Made by a program: the position numbers and the translations under genes. 11,321 bases of DNA from JACMOY01 sp046590855 (GTDB lineage Bacteria; Actinomycetota; Actinomycetes; Actinomycetales; Angustibacteraceae): positions 1-11,321 of the forward strand of contig JBKJTJ010000378.1 in assembly GCA_046590855.1 (NCBI GenBank), written 5' to 3'. Under the pieces are notes generated by a model, which was not told where the DNA came from, ran no database searches, and saw only the letters and a program-made list of their open reading frames with translations. Positions 5,803 through 11,321 of the stretch are shown in pieces. Numbering within the stretch: position 1 is the stretch's first letter; each line of letters begins with the position of its first letter.

Positions 5803-7041
5803 ATGCGTACCCACCTGCTGCGGACGGCGGCCCTGGCCTGCGCACTCGTGCTCGCCGCGGGGTGGTCGGCGCCCCCGGCCGCTGCCGTGGCCCTCACCCC
5901 GGTCTCGCCCACCGACGCCGTCATGGCCGGCCTGCTGGACGCGCGGACGTCGGCGGGGTTCGGTTCGCGCTTCGCCGGGGAGGTGGTCGACGTCGCGACC
6001 GGCGAGCAGGTCTGGGCCCGTGACCCCGGCTGGGCGCTGCGCCCGGCCTCGACCGCCAAGCTGGTCACCGCCGCCAACGCGCTGAGCGTGCTGGGGCCGA
6101 CGTACCGCGTCACCACGGCCGTGCAGCGCGGCACGTCGTGGGGCCAGGTGGTGCTCGTCGGTGGCGGCGACCCGAGCCTGTCGTCGGCCGACCTCGCGGT
6201 GCTCACCCGCACCACCGTGGCCGCGCTGCGCGCGCACCGGGTCGGCCGGGCGAAGGTGTGGTTCGACGACTCGCTGTTCGCCGCGCCGACCCGCGCGCGG
6301 GGGTGGCAGGCGGACGACGTGCCGACCGATGTCCGCGCGGTGCGCGCCCTGGTCGTCGACGAGCACCACGCCGCCGACACCTCGCTGGACGCCGCGCGAG
6401 TCTTCGCCGCCCAGCTGACCAGGGCCGGCATCAGCGTCGCGGCGGTCGGCCGCGGCCGCGCGCCCCTCGACGCGACGACGGTCGCGACGGTGCGGGGCGA
6501 CCGGCTCGACGCGATGGTCACCCGGATGCTGCAGACCAGCGACAACGACCACGCCGAGGCCCTGCACCGGCTGGTCGCGCTCGCGGTCGGGCAGCGGGCG
6601 ACCTGGACGGGTGCGGCCCTGGCCCAGCGGTCGGTGGCGGCCGCGCAGGGCCTCGTGCTCGGCGCCACCCAGCTGTACGACGGCAGCGGGCTCTCGCGCA
6701 GCGACCGGCTCACCGCGCACCAGCTCGTCACGCTGGTCACCGACGCGCTGGCGCCGCTGTCGACCTCGGCCGCGGTGGCGACGGCGCTGCCGATCGCCGG
6801 GCTCACCGGCACGCTGCGCGCCTCGCTCGGGCGGTTCGCCACCGCACCCAGCCGGTGCGCAGCCGGGGTGGTGCACGCCAAGACCGGCACGCTCGACCAG
6901 GCCGTGACCCTGGCCGGCTGGACCACCGGTGCGGACGGCCGGCTCAAGGCGTTTGCGTTCGTCGTCAACGACGCCGGCGACTCGCTCACGCTCAAGCGGC
7001 GGGTCGACGCGCTCGCGGCGACCGTGACCGGCTGCTACTGA
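5803..7041 (+). CDS. dacB: Secreted D-alanyl-D-alanine carboxypeptidase/endopeptidase, PBP4 (peptidase S13) type
   Basis: The 412-residue product starts with a Sec signal peptide (RTHLLR, hydrophobic 9-21, likely cut near AAA at 26-28). It should act outside the membrane, trimming the terminal D-Ala of peptidoglycan stem peptides and possibly cutting cross-links. The three penicillin-binding motifs are complete: SxxK as S83-T-A-K86, SxN as S246-D-N248 (within TSDNDHAEAL), and K360-T-G362 (within HAKTGTL). The PBP4 hallmark YDGSGLSRSDRLTAHQL is at 292-308. The distance from SxxK to SxN is about 163 residues, against roughly 240 in E. coli PBP4 and Actinomadura R39, so the inserted accessory domains are much reduced. 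The ATG at 5803 is chosen because the signal peptide begins there, though no clear ribosome site precedes it. The gene overlaps the convergent methyltransferase gene by seven bases at its 3' end. Confidence 0.93.
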   Translation: MRTHLLRTAALACALVLAAGWSAPPAAAVALTPVSPTDAVMAGLLDARTSAGFGSRFAGEVVDVATGEQVWARDPGWALRPASTAKLVTAANALSVLGPTYRVTTAVQRGTSWGQVVLVGGGDPSLSSADLAVLTRTTVAALRAHRVGRAKVWFDDSLFAAPTRARGWQADDVPTDVRAVRALVVDEHHAADTSLDAARVFAAQLTRAGISVAAVGRGRAPLDATTVATVRGDRLDAMVTRMLQTSDNDHAEALHRLVALAVGQRATWTGAALAQRSVAAAQGLVLGATQLYDGSGLSRSDRLTAHQLVTLVTDALAPLSTSAAVATALPIAGLTGTLRASLGRFATAPSRCAAGVVHAKTGTLDQAVTLAGWTTGADGRLKAFAFVVNDAGDSLTLKRRVDALAATVTGCY

Positions 7042-7862
7042 GCGCCTGACCCCGGGGCGACGGCGGACCAGGCCACCGTCACCTCGCCCAGCCGCCACCG
7101 GGCCGGGCCGCCCACCACCGGCCAGCCGTCGGCCCGCACCCGGGCGACCGCGCCGGCGAACCGCTGGCGGGCGCCGTACGACGCGAGCGCGGCCTCGCGG
7201 TCCCACGCGTCGTCCAGCGCAGCCAGCCACGCGTGCACCGCCTCGCCAGGCACGTTGCGGTGGATCAGCGCCTTGGGCAGCCGCTCGGCGACGTCGGAGG
7301 GCCGCTGCAGCCCGGCCAGCCGCTGCGACAGCGTCAGTGAGACCGGGCCGGCGGCCGCGTCCACGCTGACCCAGGCGGCCCGGCGTCCGAGCTCGTCGCA
7401 GGTGCCGTCGACGAGCAGCCCACCGTCGGCGAGCCGGCCGCGCACCGTCGTCCAGGCCGGCTCGACGGCCGCCTCGTCGTACTGGCGCAGGACGTTGAAC
7501 GCGCGGACGACGAGGGGCCGGCGAGCGCCCGGCAGGGGCACCTCGAAGCCGCCGAGGGCGAAGCTGAGCCCGGGCGCGGTCAGGGGCCGCGCGGCCTCGA
7601 CCCGCGCCGGGTCGATCTCGACACCGACCACCTCGACGTCCCGTCGCACCCGGCGCAGCCGCGACAGCAGCTCGACGGCCGTGACCGGCGTCGCGCCGTA
7701 GCCGAGGTCGACGACCAGCGGGTCAGCCGCCGTCCGCAGGGCGGTCGCGTGCTCGGCGCACAGCCAACGGTCGCTGCGGCGCAGGCGGTTGGGGTTGGTG
7801 GTGCCGCGGGTGATCGTCCCGACCGGTCGCTGCTGGCGTGCCACGAAGGTCGAGGGTGGCAT
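7035..7862 (-). CDS. SAM-dependent methyltransferase family protein (actinobacterial, next to mshA)
   Basis: The 275-residue product has a class I methyltransferase fold. Motif I is VVDLGYGATPVTAVELL (residues 50-66) and motif II VVGVEIDPARV (78-88), where the Glu would bind the SAM ribose. These are followed by the conserved-looking RAFNVLRQYDE and LLVDGTCDELGRR. The N-terminal RPVGTITRGTTNPNRLRRSDRW is a signature I remember from actinobacterial homologues often found near mshA; this is recall. Substrate is unknown. The start is uncertain. The ATG at 7862 is only nine bases from the divergent GH31 start and has no clear ribosome site. A GTG at 7844 (removing six residues) is equally acceptable, since homology-like sequence begins near residue 12. 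The stop TAG lies inside the last codons of dacB, giving a seven-base tail-to-tail overlap. Confidence 0.8.
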   Translation of the reverse strand: MPPSTFVARQQRPVGTITRGTTNPNRLRRSDRWLCAEHATALRTAADPLVVDLGYGATPVTAVELLSRLRRVRRDVEVVGVEIDPARVEAARPLTAPGLSFALGGFEVPLPGARRPLVVRAFNVLRQYDEAAVEPAWTTVRGRLADGGLLVDGTCDELGRRAAWVSVDAAAGPVSLTLSQRLAGLQRPSDVAERLPKALIHRNVPGEAVHAWLAALDDAWDREAALASYGARQRFAGAVARVRADGWPVVGGPARWRLGEVTVAWSAVAPGSGAQ

Positions 7863-7871
7863 GCTCGGGCG

Positions 7872-10139
7872 GTGCGCGTGTCGCGGGTGGCCCTGGTCGT
7901 CGCCGCGGCCGTGGTGGCCCTGCTGGCAGCAGCCGCGACCGGTGGCGTGACGGGCTACCCGGCGCTGCGCGAGGCCCGCGACGCCGTCGACCTCGAGCCG
8001 GGCCTGCTGCAGGTCGACCAGGTCGCGCGCGGCGACGTCGCGCTGGGGGACGGCGTCTACGTGGTGCTCGGCCCCGGCGGCCTCACGATCAGCCGGCGCA
8101 GCGCGGTCATCTGGCAGAGCGTCGACCGCGGCGCCCCCGTGACCGCGGGTCTGGGCCGCCTCGTCTGGCGGGGCGCGGACTCCAGCGGGGGCGTGCTGCG
8201 CGCTCGCGAGGTCGTCGACGCGAGGCTCGGCAACGTGCGGATCACCGACCGCAGCCACGACAGCAACATCGTGGCGTTCACCGGGCGGGTCTTCGACGGC
8301 GACACGACCTCGCGGCCGCTGACACTGACCGTCACCCGCCGCCTGGCCGACTCGCGGGTCGTGCTGGAGGCCGACGTGCCCGGTGCGGACGTCGTCGCCG
8401 TCCACGAGTACCGCCGGCCGGGCTTCACGTTCCGCGGGCTCGGCGAGCAGTTCGCGCACCCGGGCTCCCGCACCGGCCGCTGGCCGGTGGTCACCCGCGC
8501 CCAGGGGGTCGGCCGCGGCGAGCAGCCGCTCACCTTGAGCCAGGACCTGTTGTCTCCCAACGCCCGCGGAGGCGACACAGCCACGACACCCGCGCCGATG
8601 CCGTTCTACCTCTCGAGCGACCTGTCGGGGTTCGGGCTCGACAGCACGGCGTACTCGGTGGTCGACCTCAACCACGCCGGGCGGGTCGACGTCTCGGTCT
8701 GGCAGCCGCACCTGCGCGCCCGCCTGTACGACGCAGCGACCCCGCGCGAGCTGGTGCAGCAGCACACCGACGACGTCGGGCGCATGCCGGCGGCGCCCGA
8801 GTGGTCGACGTCCGGCGCGATCGTCGGGGTACGCGGTGGGTCGGCGAAGGTGCGAGCCGCCGTGAAAGTCATGCGCGACAACGGTTCTGCGGTATCCGCA
8901 GTGCTCGTGCGCGACGGTGGCGACCGACGTGTCTACCCGGACTGGGACGCGCTCGTGGCCGGGCTGTCCCGGCAGGGTGTGCGCACGATCGCCACGGCTC
9001 GGCCCGAGGTGAGCGGCGCCGAGGCCACCGAGGCGCGGGCTCGTGGCTGGTTGGTCGGTGTGACGAACCTGGTCGACCTGACCGCACCAGATGCTTTTCG
9101 TTGGTACGCAGGCATTCTGGGTAACCACATCCGCACCGGCGGGCTCAGCGGTCTGCTGGCTCTCGGCGGTGACGAGCTGCCGCTGGACGCGCGGCTCACC
9201 CACGGGGACGGCGCGACCGAGCACGACAACTGGCCCACCCGCTGGGCCCAGCTCACGGATGCGGCGTGCCGCGCTTCTGGTGTGCCGGGCTGTCTCGTGC
9301 TGCAGGACACGGCGGCCGAGCGCACCCCCGCCTGGGTCACGGGAGGCTTCAACCAGTCCGAGCAGGTCACTGACTGGTCGCTGAACGACGGCCTGGCCAG
9401 CGTCCTGGCGGCCAAGCTGAGCGCGGGCCTGTCGGGCATGACCCAGCTCTCGTCCGGCGTCGGCGGGTGGACCTCACCCTCGATCCCGTTGCAGGGCAAT
9501 GCAACCCGTACCGACGAGCTGCTCGCGCGGTGGGCCGAGCTCGAGGCGTTCGGATCCCTGCTGCGCAGCGAGGACGGCGACTCGCCCGCGACGATGCCCC
9601 AGGTGTGGGACTCGCCCGCCCGGCTCAAGGCCTTCGCCCGAGCCACCAGGCTGTTCGCCGCCACCGGCCCCTACCGGCGCGCGGTCATGGCGCAGGCCTC
9701 GGTCACCGGGCTGCCCGTCGTACGGCCGTTCTGGCTCGAGGACACCAACGTGCGCCAGGCCGGCGCCGACGAGGAGTACTTCTTCGGCTCGTCCCTGCTC
9801 GTCGTGCCGGTCGTGCACGAGGGACAGCGCGAGGTGCGGGCGGTGCTGCCGCCCGGACGCTGGGTCGAGCTGTTCACCGGGCGCACGTACGCCGGACCGC
9901 CTGTGGCCGCCGCCACGCCGAAGCCGACCCGCACCGGTGACAAGCCGGTGCCCGCCCCGCCCGCCGACGTCCCGCCGCCGCCCGCGAAGGGACCCGACGC
10001 GACCGCGCCGCCGCTGCCCGTGACGGTGACGGTGCCTGCGCCGCTCGGTCAGCCGGTCGTGCTGTACCGCGCCGGCGACCGCACCGGCAAGGCGCTGCAC
10101 GAGGCGCTGCGCCGGGCCGGGCTGCTGCCCCCGCGCTGA
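7872..10139 (+). CDS. Membrane-anchored GH31-family protein, sulfoquinovosidase-like fold, probably without canonical catalysis
   Basis: The 755-residue product opens with one hydrophobic segment (about residues 5-25, signal anchor or signal peptide). A beta-sandwich follows, carrying the YihQ-type stretches GLGEQF (189-194) and QGVGRGEQPL, then MPFYLSS and STAYSVVDL, then a barrel (about 308-610) with DWSLNDGLASVLAAKLSAGLSG and GLPVVRPFWLED, and a C-terminal beta region. These place it in glycoside hydrolase family 31 near sulfoquinovosidases. Aligned by eye to YihQ, the nucleophile Asp is Leu431 (ALGGDELP against ADFGEYLP), the acid/base Asp is Glu497, the HSDIGG Asp is Gly529, and the QDW motif is RDG (347-349). 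A hydrolase role is therefore doubtful; binding or scaffolding at the cell surface is inference. A Pro/Ala-rich stretch (about 678-717) interrupts the C-terminal domain. Start GTG 7872 or GTG 7878; neither has a strong ribosome site. mshA follows 85 bases later. Confidence 0.85.
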   Translation: MRVSRVALVVAAAVVALLAAAATGGVTGYPALREARDAVDLEPGLLQVDQVARGDVALGDGVYVVLGPGGLTISRRSAVIWQSVDRGAPVTAGLGRLVWRGADSSGGVLRAREVVDARLGNVRITDRSHDSNIVAFTGRVFDGDTTSRPLTLTVTRRLADSRVVLEADVPGADVVAVHEYRRPGFTFRGLGEQFAHPGSRTGRWPVVTRAQGVGRGEQPLTLSQDLLSPNARGGDTATTPAPMPFYLSSDLSGFGLDSTAYSVVDLNHAGRVDVSVWQPHLRARLYDAATPRELVQQHTDDVGRMPAAPEWSTSGAIVGVRGGSAKVRAAVKVMRDNGSAVSAVLVRDGGDRRVYPDWDALVAGLSRQGVRTIATARPEVSGAEATEARARGWLVGVTNLVDLTAPDAFRWYAGILGNHIRTGGLSGLLALGGDELPLDARLTHGDGATEHDNWPTRWAQLTDAACRASGVPGCLVLQDTAAERTPAWVTGGFNQSEQVTDWSLNDGLASVLAAKLSAGLSGMTQLSSGVGGWTSPSIPLQGNATRTDELLARWAELEAFGSLLRSEDGDSPATMPQVWDSPARLKAFARATRLFAATGPYRRAVMAQASVTGLPVVRPFWLEDTNVRQAGADEEYFFGSSLLVVPVVHEGQREVRAVLPPGRWVELFTGRTYAGPPVAAATPKPTRTGDKPVPAPPADVPPPPAKGPDATAPPLPVTVTVPAPLGQPVVLYRAGDRTGKALHEALRRAGLLPPR
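9903..10022 (+). other. Pro/Ala/Thr-rich insertion inside the GH31 C-terminal domain
   Basis: About 40 codons (residues 678-717) encode a low-complexity run including PAPPADVPPPPAKGP. In YihQ-type proteins the equivalent strands (WTGEAFTGG and VTVNAPIGKPPVFYR) are adjacent. Here the insertion separates TGRTYAGPP from VTVPAPLGQPVVLYR. It is probably a surface loop or linker, possibly contacting the cell wall. Confidence 0.6.
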
Positions 10140-10224
10140 CCGCGCCACCACCACCGCGGAACACCGGACGGTGCGGCAGTGTTGGGCGTTGGGAAAGCGT
10201 CTGGTCGAGCAGAGGGAGCCGCTG
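10140..10224 (+). promoter_or_regulatory. Leader of mshA
   Basis: The 85-base gap holds a small inverted repeat CACCG-GA-CGGTG (10162-10173), a short direct repeat of GTTGGG, and a good Shine-Dalgarno AGGGAG (10213-10218) six bases before the ATG. No convincing -35/-10 pair is visible, so mshA may be read from further upstream or from a weak promoter. Confidence 0.4.
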
Positions 10225-11321
10225 ATGGTGCTGCCGCGCCGTGTGGCCATGCTGGCCGTGCACACCTCACCCCTTGAGCAGCCCGGCACCGGTGACGCCG
10301 GCGGTCTGAACGTGTACGTCGTCGAGACCGCCCGCCGGCTCGCGCAGCGCGGGGTCGAGGTGGACGTGTTCACCCGGGCGACGAGCAGCACCGCCGAACC
10401 GCGTGTCCAGCTGGACCCCGGCGTCGTCGTCCGGCACGTGGCCGCCGGGCCGTACGAGGGCCTGGGCAAGGAGGACCTGCCTGGTCAGCTGTGCGCGTTC
10501 GCCGCAGGAGTCATGCGGGCCGAGGCGGCTCGTCCGCAGGGGTGGTACGACCTCGTGCACTCGCACTACTGGCTCAGCGGTCAGGTCGGCTACCTCGCGG
10601 CCGACCGTTGGCAGGTGCCGCTCGTGCACTCGATGCACACCATGGCGCGGGTCAAGAACCTCGCGCTCGCCGACGGCGACACCCCCGAGCCCGCCGGTCG
10701 CGAGATCGGTGAGGCCCAGGTGGTCGAGGCCGCCGACCGGCTCGTGGCCAACACCGCCGACGAGGCGCGCCAGCTCATCGACCTGTACGGCGCCGACCCC
10801 GGCCGGGTCGCGATCGTGCCGCCCGGCGTCGACCTCGACCGGTTCACCCACGGTGACGCTGCTGAGCGGGCCGCCGGGCGGGCTGCCCTCGGTCTCGCGC
10901 CGGACGCTGTGGTGCTGCTGTTCGTCGGCCGGATCCAGCCGCTCAAGGCGCCGGACGTCCTCGTCCGGGCGGTCGCCCACCTGCTCGCCGTCCGGCCCGA
11001 TCTGCGCCGACGCCTGGTGGTGCCGATCGTCGGCGGCCCCAGCGGGTCGGGCCTGCGAGAGCCCGAGTCGCTCGTGCGCCTGGCCGCCGAGCTCGGCGTC
11101 GACGACGTCGTGCGGTTCGAGCGGCCGGTGGGCGGTGACGCGCTGGTGCGCTGGTACCGCAGCGCCGACGTCGTCACGGTGCCGTCGTACAACGAGTCGT
11201 TCGGCCTGGTCGCCGTCGAGGCCCAGGCCTGCGGCGCGCCGGTCGTGGCCTGGGCCTCGACGGCGACCAGTCCGAACGACTCGTTGTACGACGGCACCGT
11301 GACGATGTCGGCGCTGCGGTA
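10225..11321 (+). CDS. mshA: D-inositol-3-phosphate glycosyltransferase (mycothiol synthesis), 3' end missing or scrambled
   Basis: This GT4 (GT-B fold) glycosyltransferase transfers N-acetylglucosamine from UDP-GlcNAc to 1D-myo-inositol 3-phosphate, the first step of mycothiol synthesis in the cytosol. Signatures are VHTSPLEQPGTGDAGGLNVY (residues 12-31), VHSHYWLSGQVG (111-122), FVGRIQPLKAPD (233-244), GGPSGSG (270-276), and the donor-site EX7E as E324 to E332 in NESFGLVAVEAQACG. The ATG at 10225 has a good Shine-Dalgarno. The frame is open to the window edge with no stop. Codons match the family through QACGAPVVA (342 codons, to 11250). After that the translation (WASTATSPNDSLYDG...) is unrelated to MshA, because the DNA turns into an inverted copy of upstream mshA sequence. 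The true protein should have roughly 80-100 more residues. Identity is firm; the end is probably an assembly fault. Confidence 0.95.
   Translation, partial: MVLPRRVAMLAVHTSPLEQPGTGDAGGLNVYVVETARRLAQRGVEVDVFTRATSSTAEPRVQLDPGVVVRHVAAGPYEGLGKEDLPGQLCAFAAGVMRAEAARPQGWYDLVHSHYWLSGQVGYLAADRWQVPLVHSMHTMARVKNLALADGDTPEPAGREIGEAQVVEAADRLVANTADEARQLIDLYGADPGRVAIVPPGVDLDRFTHGDAAERAAGRAALGLAPDAVVLLFVGRIQPLKAPDVLVRAVAHLLAVRPDLRRRLVVPIVGGPSGSGLREPESLVRLAAELGVDDVVRFERPVGGDALVRWYRSADVVTVPSYNESFGLVAVEAQACGAPVVAWASTATSPNDSLYDGTVTMSALR
11155..11229 (+). repeat. Left arm of a 75-bp near-perfect inverted repeat (native mshA sequence)
   Basis: This arm is normal mshA coding sequence (residues 311-335, YRSADVVTVPSYNESFGLVA and onward). 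It pairs with 11247-11321 in inverted orientation. 73 of 75 positions are complementary; the mismatched positions are 11170 and 11205. Confidence 0.95.
11247..11321 (-). repeat. Right arm of the inverted repeat, an inverted mshA copy reaching the window edge
   Basis: Read on the minus strand, this arm encodes YRSADIVTVPSYNESFGLVA and onward. It differs from the left arm only at 11306 (GTC to ATC, Val to Ile) and 11271 (GGC to GGA, silent). The spacer 11230-11246 continues the native mshA frame (CGAPVV), and the junction falls at the palindromic tetramer GGCC (11247-11250). It may extend beyond the window. Confidence 0.95.

Noticed and set aside
7050..7057. CCCCGGGG palindrome just past the dacB stop as a terminator
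   Set aside because: It has no loop or T-run, and short GC palindromes are expected by chance here; the convergent genes overlap at this point.
5701..7230. Open minus-strand frame extending the diguanylate cyclase frame upstream for over 500 codons, antisense to dacB
   Set aside because: Its translation is low-complexity Arg/Gly/Ala/Val-rich with no domain signature, and dacB on the other strand has complete motifs. Long stop-free antisense frames are expected at this GC.
7863..9224. Open minus-strand frame extending the methyltransferase frame across the GH31 gene
   Set aside because: The composition is that of an antisense shadow, with no recognisable motif before MPPSTF, and the GH31 protein on the plus strand is clearly real in this interval.
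10590..11297. Minus-strand open frame beginning PSYNESFGLVAVEAQA, which looks like an MshA fragment
   Set aside because: It is not a separate gene. The MshA-like start comes from the inverted copy at 11247-11321; the rest is antisense mshA.
10403..11302. 299-codon plus-strand open frame inside mshA
   Set aside because: Out of frame with mshA and Ser/Arg/Pro-rich without motifs. The mshA frame starting at 10225 runs off the window edge without a stop and is the real gene.
1..11321. CRISPR array, tRNA/rRNA, insertion sequence, prophage or defence system
   Set aside because: No regularly spaced repeats, no cloverleaf-like or rRNA-like stretches, and no transposase, integrase, nuclease or toxin-antitoxin motifs were found on either strand.

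Overview
The window looks like chromosomal DNA of a high-GC actinobacterium. Supporting signs are the mycothiol gene mshA, a DUF2516 membrane protein (an actinobacterial family), frequent GTG starts, strong G/C at third codon positions and a probable leaderless promoter. I cannot name a genus. No rRNA, tRNA, CRISPR array, insertion sequence or origin was seen.

Left part (1-2261, minus strand): a sugar-nucleotide/polysaccharide block. In transcription order it holds a SAM methyltransferase, GDP-mannose 4,6-dehydratase (gmd), and the first 84 codons of a second GMD-like dehydratase that runs off the window. The two outer genes are visibly lower in GC (about 60% by hand count in the parts counted, against up to 80% in a sampled stretch of the asparaginase gene). 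That fits a transferred, strain-variable glycan locus next to core chromosome.

Middle (2371-7041): a DUF2516 membrane protein, a small phosphomannose-isomerase-type cupin and a class 3 (Rhizobium-type) L-asparaginase form a compact plus-strand operon. It converges on a TPR-containing diguanylate cyclase (minus strand), which is divergent from a secreted PBP4-type D-Ala-D-Ala carboxypeptidase.

Right part (7035-11321): a SAM-dependent methyltransferase family protein (minus), a membrane-anchored GH31 protein (plus), and mshA (plus), the first glycosyltransferase of mycothiol synthesis. The GH31 protein resembles sulfoquinovosidases but lacks the catalytic nucleophile and several other active-site residues, so it is probably a pseudoenzyme or has changed chemistry. 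It also has a Pro-rich insertion inside its C-terminal beta domain.

The last 75 bases (11247-11321) are a near-perfect inverted copy of mshA bases 11155-11229 (73 of 75 identical, 17-base spacer). The mshA reading frame stops making sense at about 11250. This is most likely an assembly fold-back or chimera at a contig end. The two differences are one silent and one Val/Ile change, which points to a related allele rather than random error.

The GH31 pseudoenzyme and the terminal inverted repeat are the two observations most worth following up.
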